A DNA stretch of 7,216 bases from Bacteroidales bacterium (lineage in GTDB: Bacteria > Bacteroidota > Bacteroidia > Bacteroidales > UBA10428). The DNA is taken from assembly GCA_003508755.1 (NCBI GenBank), contig DNTK01000539.1, positions 1-7,216 of the forward strand, in the 5' to 3' direction. Shown in pieces: positions 1-6,820 of the stretch. The translations under genes and the position numbers were made by a program. The notes beneath the pieces were generated by a model, which saw only the letters and a list, made by a program, of their open reading frames with translations, was not told the DNA's origin and did no database searches. Numbering within the stretch: position 1 is the first letter of the stretch; every line of letters starts with the position of its first letter.

Positions 1-53
1 ATCAGAAGGAAATGAAAGGGTTGATTGAGTATACCCTCGATAAATTGGTTTAA
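1..53 (+). CDS. C-terminal end of an unidentified plus-strand gene (partial)
   Basis: Reading from base 3 gives 16 sense codons (QKEMKGLIEYTLDKLV) followed by TAA at 51-53; the other two plus frames stop within the first 30 bases. The tail looks like an amphipathic helix ending a globular protein, but it is too short to assign a family. It would be convergent with the minus-strand acyltransferase gene, whose stop lies 85 nt away. I cannot exclude that this short open stretch is chance. Sequence to the left of the window would settle it. Confidence 0.4.
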   Translation, partial: QKEMKGLIEYTLDKLV

Positions 54-101
54 GGTAAAGAGTTTCAAGGTTAAACCTCATTAACAAAAAAAACAGGAAA
101 T

Positions 102-136
102 TTCATTTTTCACTTTAAGCTTCTAACTTCCAACTT
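102..136. repeat. Five degenerate 7-bp tandem repeats in the convergent intergenic spacer
   Basis: On the plus strand the stretch splits exactly into ttcattt, ttcactt, taagctt, ctaactt and ccaactt, with rough consensus YYMACTT. It ends two bases before the stop codon of the acyltransferase gene, so it would be transcribed as its 3' untranslated region (AAGTTGG-AAGTTAG-like on the minus strand). I recall similar degenerate AAGTTRG-type heptamers in spacers of other Bacteroidota, but cannot verify that here. The rest of the spacer (54-101) is A-rich. It contains one weak inverted repeat (GTTAA/TTAAC, 70-85) with no U-tract in the right place, so no terminator is called. Confidence 0.5.
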
Positions 137-138
137 TA

Positions 139-1797
139 TTAAAACTGAAAATAAATAAAAGGTGTAAGCTCTGCCGAAATCGATTGGTAGATAACGAAGA
201 TAATGGCACTTGCAATAAATACTTTTTGGTACAGTGGTCGGTTTATAAACCAATCGCGGTAAGTACATTTTACCTTATCGGGCAACCAATGTATTACTAA
301 TCCAAATACCAGCAAGCTCAAAACTTTCCAATAGCCTGTGAGCATTTCAGGTACGGCCTCCCAGCCAAAATTACCTGTAACCTGCGATAATAATTCATAA
401 GTTCCCTGCATCGACTCACCCCGAAACCAGATTCGGGTAAAAGTGATAAAAGTAAAGGTAAGTGCAATGCGCCAGGTGTTTATCAGCCAGTGGTTGCTAT
501 GTTCGTAGGGGCTTACCCTTTTCCAGAACTTATATACCACAAGCCCTAAACCGTTTAATCCGCCCCATATAACAAACATCCAGCTCGACCCATGCCACAA
601 CCCCCCTAAAAGCATGGTCATCATAAGATTGATATTGGTGCTCACGGTTAACTTTATTCCCGGGAAGAACCGGGTAAGAATCCAAATAAGTCCGATAAAG
701 AATACAAATATTGGAATAAAGAGGAGCTTTCCGGTGAGTAACACAACAAATACCAAAACTACACCCAGGCTGATGTATGTGAAGGTGGAAGCCCCTCGGT
801 TACCACCCATCGGAATGTACAGGTAATCCTTTAACCACGAAGAGAGAGAAATGTGCCAGCGTTTCCAGAAGTCGCCAACATTTTTTGCTTTGTACGGAGA
901 ATTAAAGTTTTTGGGCAGGTAGAAGCCTAATAACATTGCAACGCCAATGGCAATGTCGGTGTATCCAGAGAAATCGCAATATACCTGCACAGAATAACCA
1001 AACAGCGCCGATAGGTTTTCAAAACCTGAGTACGATGCCGGGTTTGCAAATACCCGGTCAATAAGGTTAATGGCCAGGTAGTCTCCGATTAGCATCTTTT
1101 TTGTGAGGCCTTTGAGTATCAGGTAAACACCATATCCAAATTCGTAATGTGTTAATTTATATGACTTATAAAGCTGGGGTATAAAATCTGCAGCACGCAC
1201 AATGGGGCCAGCTACCAGCTGCGGAAAGAAAGAAACATAGAAACCAAAATCGGCAATACTTTTTACTGGTTTTACCAGCCCGCGATACACATCCAATGAG
1301 TAACTTATGGTTTGAAAAGTAAAAAATGAAATACCGATGGGCGGCAGGATTTTGCCCAAATCAAAACTTGTTCCAAACAAGGCATTTGACCATTTTGCGG
1401 CGTGTGTTACTACTTCAAGGTTGGTATTAAATACGGTATTAATTGTTTCTGTAAAAAAGTAATCGTATTTAAAAAAGGCAAGAACTCCAAGGTTTAATGC
1501 AATGCTCAAAGCCACCCAAAGTTTCTTTTTTAGCGTATTTGTTGAACGGTAAATAGCATGTCCGATTCCATAATCGGTCAGAGTAGAAAACAAGAGGATA
1601 AAAAAGAATAAGCCACCTGTTTTGTAGTAAAAGAACAAGCTAACCAGGAATAGATAGAGGTTTCTCAAGCTTTTATGCTTGTATAAGATACTGTAGAGGG
1701 CGAGAACAATTGCAAAAAATCCCCAAAAGAAAAAACGGGTAAAAATTAAGGGATTGTTTTGATCAAAAACAAATATGTTCCTAAGGCCTTCTATCAT
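139..1797 (-). CDS. MBOAT-family membrane O-acyltransferase (AlgI/PatA/DltB type)
   Basis: Predicted 552-residue polytopic inner-membrane protein, normal length for AlgI/PatA relatives. Members of this family move an acyl group, usually acetyl, from a cytoplasmic donor across the membrane to a periplasmic SGNH partner that modifies an envelope polymer. Visible family blocks are QLVAGPIVRAADFIPQL at 193-209, QVYCDFSGYTDIAIG at 271-285, the NFNSPY...DFWKRWHISLSSWL region at 297-322 with conserved His315, and LLGGLWHGSSW at 396-406 with the putative catalytic His402. Many hydrophobic helices run through the whole length. The protein ends in PFIYFQF (546-552), an aromatic Tyr-containing tail shared by AlgI-like proteins. 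The ATG at 1797 overlaps the preceding SGNH gene by 17 nt, which suggests translational coupling. The target (peptidoglycan versus exopolysaccharide) cannot be read from this gene alone, so no symbol is given. Confidence 0.93.
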   Translation of the reverse strand: MIEGLRNIFVFDQNNPLIFTRFFFWGFFAIVLALYSILYKHKSLRNLYLFLVSLFFYYKTGGLFFFILLFSTLTDYGIGHAIYRSTNTLKKKLWVALSIALNLGVLAFFKYDYFFTETINTVFNTNLEVVTHAAKWSNALFGTSFDLGKILPPIGISFFTFQTISYSLDVYRGLVKPVKSIADFGFYVSFFPQLVAGPIVRAADFIPQLYKSYKLTHYEFGYGVYLILKGLTKKMLIGDYLAINLIDRVFANPASYSGFENLSALFGYSVQVYCDFSGYTDIAIGVAMLLGFYLPKNFNSPYKAKNVGDFWKRWHISLSSWLKDYLYIPMGGNRGASTFTYISLGVVLVFVVLLTGKLLFIPIFVFFIGLIWILTRFFPGIKLTVSTNINLMMTMLLGGLWHGSSWMFVIWGGLNGLGLVVYKFWKRVSPYEHSNHWLINTWRIALTFTFITFTRIWFRGESMQGTYELLSQVTGNFGWEAVPEMLTGYWKVLSLLVFGLVIHWLPDKVKCTYRDWFINRPLYQKVFIASAIIFVIYQSISAELTPFIYFQF

Positions 1798-3085
1798 TTG
1801 TTATGCTCTGAGAAGTTGTAATATTTTGGGTTAATTTTTTTGCCTCAAAATAGGTTTTACTGCGCAAAGTAATGTTTTTTTCCCAGCCTCTGAGAAAAGC
1901 AGTGACAAACAGATCGCCCTTTAACAAATATCCTGGTCGTGTAAAATGAACCCGATCGTATTTCATAATTCCATATCGGTACCATTCCTGGGAGGAGTTT
2001 AGGCCACCCATAATACTAAAGAAATCCCATACAGCATAATTTTCCTCCTGAACAATTTTAAATATCTCTTTTCTTATCTGAAGGGTATTTTTATTCACAT
2101 AACGTTTATAGTAATATGCATCATTCGGAACAGTAATCATGATACGGGTATTAGGACATGCTTGCCTGGTGGTATTAATTAATTGCCTGTATTCGCGGTA
2201 ATATTTTGGGGTATTGAAATGTTTGGTATTTCCATCATTGGTACCGATAGAAAAAATTACAAGGTCGGGGTTTAATTGTGCAATTTGCTGTTTATACAAC
2301 GCACAGTTAAGGTACGATTCCAGTTTGGCACCGTTCACCCCAATGGCATGGTAAACAATTCCCGGATTGTCGTTCTCGAAATTGAAACCAAATAGGGTAA
2401 ACTTGGCGTCAGTGCTATCGGATTTATTTACCACAAGTTCTAAAGTATTTGCAGGCAGCACATTAAAAGCTGTATAACCACCAATGGAATCATAGACACC
2501 CGAAAAAGCCGAATCTGCATTTACTATTGAAAGATTATACCTGCCAGGAGTATGAAATACCTTCACATGGTTATAACTAAAATTGGTCAGCGAATCGTTA
2601 TTCAGGTTAATTGAAATACTAGCTAAGGTATCGCTGGTACTAACTGAATAGCCTGCCAAACCCAGCTGACAGGCAGGTTTATATTTTGTGTTTTTACAGA
2701 AATCCCAATTACCGGTATAGCTTACCTGGTAATTCCACGGATTATTGGTCTGAGCAAGGGTGTATGGAAAAATAAAACCTCGTCCTCCATTCATGTCATA
2801 TTGAATCGATTGCAATTGTTTCCGTATTTGGTGTGTGTAGATATCGGCCTGTATGTGGGATCCTCCAATATGAACAATGTTTAGTTTACCCTTGCCAAAC
2901 AACACAATGCTATCTATTTTATTATAGATTGGGTTAAAATAAGTACTATCGGACAGAAATGTTATTTCATTCTTGCTGTAGTTGATAAAGGGATATCTTT
3001 TGATACTCAGAAAATAATCGCCCTCCTGCGCTGAAGCAAGCAACACTAAAGCGGTAAGAAGATATATTACCAATCCTTTTTTCAT
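1781..3085 (-). CDS. Exported SGNH/GDSL hydrolase-like protein (possible O-acetyl esterase)
   Basis: 434 residues. It has a cleavable-looking signal peptide (1-19, site near ASA|QEG) with no lipobox Cys, so it is probably a soluble periplasmic or secreted protein. SGNH blocks are present: block I HIGGSHIQAD with nucleophile Ser76, block II GVNGA with Gly252, block III GTND at 281-284, and block V DRVH with Asp377 and His380. Block I reads GGS instead of the usual GDS. About 170 residues between blocks I and II look beta-rich (roughly 120-245), an insert arrangement like that of Neisseria Ape1. The C-terminal half shares WDxxxxMGGxNSxxxW (353-368) with the upstream SGNH gene, so the two are paralogues. 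Its ATG overlaps the upstream stop as ATGA (3082-3085). Signal peptide plus intact triad favours de-O-acetylation of an envelope polymer, but transfer activity is possible because SGNH enzymes can do either. Confidence 0.85.
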   Translation of the reverse strand: MKKGLVIYLLTALVLLASAQEGDYFLSIKRYPFINYSKNEITFLSDSTYFNPIYNKIDSIVLFGKGKLNIVHIGGSHIQADIYTHQIRKQLQSIQYDMNGGRGFIFPYTLAQTNNPWNYQVSYTGNWDFCKNTKYKPACQLGLAGYSVSTSDTLASISINLNNDSLTNFSYNHVKVFHTPGRYNLSIVNADSAFSGVYDSIGGYTAFNVLPANTLELVVNKSDSTDAKFTLFGFNFENDNPGIVYHAIGVNGAKLESYLNCALYKQQIAQLNPDLVIFSIGTNDGNTKHFNTPKYYREYRQLINTTRQACPNTRIMITVPNDAYYYKRYVNKNTLQIRKEIFKIVQEENYAVWDFFSIMGGLNSSQEWYRYGIMKYDRVHFTRPGYLLKGDLFVTAFLRGWEKNITLRSKTYFEAKKLTQNITTSQSITNDRRP

Positions 3086-4569
3086 TTGGCTACAAGCGAT
3101 TTGTTTCTTCCATAAAGCACATATTCATACATGAAGGCATTGTAAAACATATTGGCAATAATTTTAGCACCCCGAGGTGTAAAGTGTACGAAATCTTTGG
3201 TGGCCAGCGAGGGTTCTGCAAATACCCAGCTAGGCATAGAATTTTGTCCGCCCATGGCTTCGTACATATCCCAATAGGCTGCATTGGCTCTAAATGTTGC
3301 TTTCTTCAGGGCATCACGTATCAGCTCAATATTGGGATATGATTCATAGCGATTTTTCACCTTCCTGGACATATCGGAGGGACCAATAACTATAATTTGA
3401 ACTCCCGGGGCATGTTGTTTTATAAATGCCAATTGTGCATAAAACCAACGCTCGTAAAAGGAATAATTCGTCCGAATATTGGGCACTACATTTCCTCCGA
3501 ACTGTAGGATCATGAGTTTTACTTCCAGTTTTTTAACGAGTTCGCTGAACAATGCAGCATTGGTTTTATTAAACACCAACCCGGCACATCCTCGCATGGC
3601 AATATTGTCGACAGCTACGCCACTTTTTGCATCAAGGGCTATACCATAAACTTCGGGACTAATTGTACTTTCCAATTCAAAATGCACATTGTTTACAGGT
3701 TCGTTGAAAAACCATTGTATTTGGTGCAGGTCCATAGTCGGGGCATAGACACCCTCATCCGCAAGTTCATCATTCACGGTGAGTTTAACCGAAAAACTGT
3801 CAGTGTTATTCCCATAAAACAATCGGCACTGGTCAAACTTTTTAGTGTTTTGATACGAATAGGGCGATTCGGTTATTGAAATCCAGGCGCTTTGCTTTTC
3901 CCTTATTAACCTTGCTGTATCAACTGGCTGAGCAGTGAAGGTTGAAAACCCGGCCAAAATACCATAACGGTTGTGGGTGATGTTGGTGTCCCTTTTTCCA
4001 TAGAGCGTATATCGGTTCCAGTTTTCAGAAGCATCATGAAATATCGAAAAGCTGAAGTCGTATAGCTGGCGTGCAGGAATAAGTCCAACACCACTACCAC
4101 CAAATTTCTTCTGAAGGCGGTTTCGAAGAAATGATGTGATGCGATCGCCTTCGATTTGTGAATCGCCGTAATGCATGATGCGGATCACCTTTCCCTGACT
4201 CTGAGCCTTTTCCATAGCTTCAAATACCGGGTAAAGAATTTGATTGTTGCGTTCAGGAAATTCAATACGTCTCACACTTTGTTTCAGGCTGTCAATATTG
4301 GCTCTGATGGTATCAAAACCAATAAGGGTAGTTGAATCTATTTGTGTATTCCCCAATAGCGAATCGTTTACAAACTGATTTTGAGCGATAATATCACTGA
4401 TGTCGGCATATTCGTTTTGAGGTGTAAAGAGTTCTTCTGCTTGAAAAAAGCGAATATTCATATCGCCAAAAATCTTCAGCCCATCTTTAGGTATCAATAA
4501 AGAGGTGAACAACAGCAAAGTAAATACCGATAATAGAAATAACAGAGTGATATGTGGCCTGTAGCGCAT
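3082..4569 (-). CDS. Membrane-anchored SGNH/GDSL-like protein (possible O-acetyltransferase partner of the MBOAT)
   Basis: I start at the ATG at 4569 (495 residues); a TTG one codon upstream keeps the frame open but is a weaker candidate. No clear Shine-Dalgarno precedes either. Residues about 7-26 form one hydrophobic segment after a basic N-terminus without an obvious cleavage site, so the protein is probably anchored in the inner membrane with its domain in the periplasm. Block I is HYGDSQIEGD with Ser137, block II RGCAG near Gly327, block III FGGN with Asn360, and block V DFVH with Asp459 and His462. Block III lacks the Asp of the usual GxND. The roughly 165 residues between blocks I and II look beta-rich (SWISIT, FSVKLTV, NVHFELE). 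It follows the transglycosylase gene by 18 nt and overlaps the next SGNH gene by 4 nt. Anchoring beside an MBOAT recalls PatB, AlgJ and DltD, hence the acyltransferase suggestion, which is an inference. Confidence 0.83.
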   Translation of the reverse strand: MRYRPHITLLFLLSVFTLLLFTSLLIPKDGLKIFGDMNIRFFQAEELFTPQNEYADISDIIAQNQFVNDSLLGNTQIDSTTLIGFDTIRANIDSLKQSVRRIEFPERNNQILYPVFEAMEKAQSQGKVIRIMHYGDSQIEGDRITSFLRNRLQKKFGGSGVGLIPARQLYDFSFSIFHDASENWNRYTLYGKRDTNITHNRYGILAGFSTFTAQPVDTARLIREKQSAWISITESPYSYQNTKKFDQCRLFYGNNTDSFSVKLTVNDELADEGVYAPTMDLHQIQWFFNEPVNNVHFELESTISPEVYGIALDAKSGVAVDNIAMRGCAGLVFNKTNAALFSELVKKLEVKLMILQFGGNVVPNIRTNYSFYERWFYAQLAFIKQHAPGVQIIVIGPSDMSRKVKNRYESYPNIELIRDALKKATFRANAAYWDMYEAMGGQNSMPSWVFAEPSLATKDFVHFTPRGAKIIANMFYNAFMYEYVLYGRNKSLVAK

Positions 4570-4587
4570 CAAGCAGTATTTCTGTTC

Positions 4588-6150
4588 TTAAGATTTTGGT
4601 TTAATTCGTAGTTTCTGGCCAGGTTTCAGCGAGCTGGCATTTGAGATGTTATTCCAGCGCATAATATCTGTATCGGTAACACCGGGGTAAAGTTTTGCAA
4701 TATCCCAGAGTGTATCGCCCGAGCGTACGGTATATATTTCAAATTCACCATTGTTGTCGTCAATGGGTTCTTCCTTTTTCATTGGAGCAACGGTTTTGCC
4801 AATTCTGGCTTGTTTTTCGGCATAGGTTAAATTATCTAAATCGCGGTATTTTTCAGCTTTGGTTTTGTGTTTATAAATAGAAAGTTTTTGGCCAGATCGA
4901 ATCATATTTCCACGGATGTTGTTCCAGTAGCGCAAATCAGAAGTGCGCACTTGGTACCATTGAGCTATTAATCCCACAGCATCTCCCGATTTTACGGTAT
5001 AAGTCAGTTTTACATAGTCTTTGCCGGGAGTCTTAGGGGCATAATTGGCATATTTTGGCGCAGCAACTTTTGTTGCATTAAAGAACGCCGAATCTTTATA
5101 TGAGTAAATTGAATCCTGAAAATCGATAAAACTGAGGGCATCATTGGCTGGCAAGCGCAATGCATAAGGTTTTATTTGTCCTGGCACAATATCATATCGG
5201 TACTGTGGATTTAAATCCTGAAGCAGTTTATGGGGAATAGCTAAAACTTCTGAAACCTGCTTTAAATGCAGCTTTTGTTTAACCATAATGGTATCCACCC
5301 GCAAGGGGAGGTCAATTGTTTTAGGAGTAAGGTTATGCTCTTTATAATAGTTCATGGTGTAAGTAGCCGCAATAAATGCCGGTACGTGGCCCCTTGTTTC
5401 ACGGGGAAGGTAATAGTAAACTTCCCAGAAGTTTTTTTTACCACCGGCTCTTCGTATGGCTTTGTTTACATTTCCGGGACCGCAGTTGTAAGCAGCTACC
5501 GCCAGCAACCAGTCGTCGTACATGGTATGTAAATCCCGGATGAACCGCGCTGCAGCATGGGTAGCTTTAATGGGGTCCATGCGTTCATCGACAAGTGAGT
5601 TTATTTCGAGTCCGTAAACACGGCCGGTACCATACATGAATTGCCATAACCCAACTGCGCGGGCTCTGGAGTAGGCCCTTGGATTCAGTGCCGATTCAAT
5701 AATCGACATGTATTTTAGTTCGTTTGGTACACCATAATAATCGAATATTTCATCAAATACCGGGAAATAATGTTCTGAGAGTCCCAGCATTACTTCAACT
5801 GATTTACGTTTTTTTATGGTATACACTTCGATGTACCGTTTTACCACATTATTGTAATCCATACTGGCTACAGCCGGAATTCTGTCGAGCCGCAGTTTAT
5901 ATACTGAATCTGTAAATTGCGGAATGACAGTTTCTTCTAACTCCGAAGAGGAATCCTTTAAGCTTTCTTCGACATAATAGAGTTTTAATACACTATCGAC
6001 ATTCGCATCAAAGCTTGCATCGAATGCTGCCGTATCGGGCATATCTACAATGCTATAAGCAGTGTCGATGACAAACTGAATTGTATCGTTATTAGCTGAA
6101 ATAAATTGTGTGGTTAGAAGAAGTGAAAGGGATAGTATTGTGGTTTTCAT
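4588..6150 (-). CDS. mltD: MltD-type lytic transglycosylase with LysM repeats
   Basis: 520 residues with a signal peptide (about 1-19, FISA|NN) and no lipobox Cys. Lytic transglycosylases cleave the MurNAc-GlcNAc bond of peptidoglycan with formation of 1,6-anhydroMurNAc. The family 1 SLT domain spans about 135-270 and shows IIESALNP with catalytic Glu152, AVGLWQFM at 165-172 and AYNCGPGNV at 220-228. The C-terminal part binds glycan through two clear LysM domains (about 382-425 and 472-515, the second with YTVRSGDTLWDIA). A third, degenerate LysM-like unit lies at about 285-334 (ending IKPYALRLP). An acidic, Asp-rich linker of roughly 70 residues precedes the catalytic domain. It lies 9 nt after the DUF5683 gene and 18 nt before the SGNH gene, so co-transcription with the acylation module is likely. 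The symbol is by family resemblance to E. coli MltD; orthology is not shown. Confidence 0.93.
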   Translation of the reverse strand: MKTTILSLSLLLTTQFISANNDTIQFVIDTAYSIVDMPDTAAFDASFDANVDSVLKLYYVEESLKDSSSELEETVIPQFTDSVYKLRLDRIPAVASMDYNNVVKRYIEVYTIKKRKSVEVMLGLSEHYFPVFDEIFDYYGVPNELKYMSIIESALNPRAYSRARAVGLWQFMYGTGRVYGLEINSLVDERMDPIKATHAAARFIRDLHTMYDDWLLAVAAYNCGPGNVNKAIRRAGGKKNFWEVYYYLPRETRGHVPAFIAATYTMNYYKEHNLTPKTIDLPLRVDTIMVKQKLHLKQVSEVLAIPHKLLQDLNPQYRYDIVPGQIKPYALRLPANDALSFIDFQDSIYSYKDSAFFNATKVAAPKYANYAPKTPGKDYVKLTYTVKSGDAVGLIAQWYQVRTSDLRYWNNIRGNMIRSGQKLSIYKHKTKAEKYRDLDNLTYAEKQARIGKTVAPMKKEEPIDDNNGEFEIYTVRSGDTLWDIAKLYPGVTDTDIMRWNNISNASSLKPGQKLRIKPKS

Positions 6151-6159
6151 TATAATAAG

Positions 6160-6807
6160 TTAAAATCGAAGTTGAATATAAACACCATAGCTTCCTGCAG
6201 CATATGTATTCGGCACCGGAGGAGTAATGGTTGGATGCCAGTGAAGCGACAAGTCCTGGCTGATATCATAATCGAGCATATGAGCATCCACCATCGCATC
6301 AATAATGTTAGCTACATACAAGAGGCCCATGAAGATAATGGCTCTGTCGCGATGTCGTCTGTAATAGTCTTTATATTGTGTAATGGTGCTCTGTTCCAGA
6401 TCCCTTATCTCAGGATCTGTGATAGCATCCTGTCCGCCATCGCTGTATTGTTCGTTAGCCAGTTTAAAACGATGATAGTAATTGTTGTTATAATTATAGT
6501 AAGTGTAAAGAGCCAGGCCACCGCCCCAAATGAGTGGCACCTTCCAATATTTCTGGTTGTAGACTTGACCCAGACCGGGCACAATAGCAGAACTGATTGT
6601 AGCCAGGCGTGGCGAATGATTTCGAGTACGCCTGGCAGTATCAATGGCAATATCATCGTCAATGATAATGGTTTCTGGCTCTCCGTCCTCATCTATGGCA
6701 AATACTTGAAGTGTATCTGCCTGGCCATAAACAGTTGCACCTAAAACAAACCAAGCACCCACCAGGATGCTTGAGATGAAATATTTCTTAGAAAAAAGTT
6801 TTCGCAT
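6160..6807 (-). CDS. DUF5683-family exported/membrane protein
   Basis: 215 residues matching the Bacteroidota family I know as DUF5683, whose function is unknown to me. A signal peptide covers about 1-28 (VYG|QA), followed by an acidic segment (39-56). The family block SPRLATISSAIVPGLGQVYN (65-84) then leads into KYWKVPLIWGGG and a hydrophobic stretch at about 88-104. A tyrosine/asparagine-rich patch (NYNNNYY, 105-111) follows, then a charged helix (about 139-155) and a second hydrophobic segment (156-173). The last residues, VYIQLRF, alternate hydrophobic positions and end in Phe, which resembles an outer-membrane beta-strand signal. It starts 13 nt after parB and ends 9 nt before the transglycosylase gene. 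This parB-DUF5683 pairing is, to my knowledge, common in the phylum. A 190-codon open frame on the opposite strand here is a shadow. Confidence 0.85.
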   Translation of the reverse strand: MRKLFSKKYFISSILVGAWFVLGATVYGQADTLQVFAIDEDGEPETIIIDDDIAIDTARRTRNHSPRLATISSAIVPGLGQVYNQKYWKVPLIWGGGLALYTYYNYNNNYYHRFKLANEQYSDGGQDAITDPEIRDLEQSTITQYKDYYRRHRDRAIIFMGLLYVANIIDAMVDAHMLDYDISQDLSLHWHPTITPPVPNTYAAGSYGVYIQLRF

Positions 6808-6820
6808 TTACAAAATGTTC

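Noticed and set aside
68..93. Possible intrinsic terminator in the left spacer (AGGT-TAA-ACCT or GTTAA/TTAAC stem next to A8)
   Set aside because: Stems are only 4-5 bp. For the plus strand the tract would be A rather than U; for the minus strand the U-run would precede the hairpin.
614..826. 70-codon plus-strand open frame
   Set aside because: Antisense to the conserved MBOAT core; no domain or independent context.
4570..4572. TTG as the start of the upstream SGNH gene
   Set aside because: An ATG follows immediately at 4569 and gives the same N-terminal anchor; ATG is the likelier start.
5266..5532. 88-codon plus-strand open frame
   Set aside because: Antisense to the SLT domain of the lytic transglycosylase.
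6405..6692. 95-codon minus-strand open frame in another frame of the DUF5683 gene
   Set aside because: Shadow of the true frame, which has a signal peptide and the family block.
6172..6744. 190-codon plus-strand open frame
   Set aside because: It lies antisense within the well-supported DUF5683 gene, and its translation is Ile/Val/Cys-rich with no recognisable domain.
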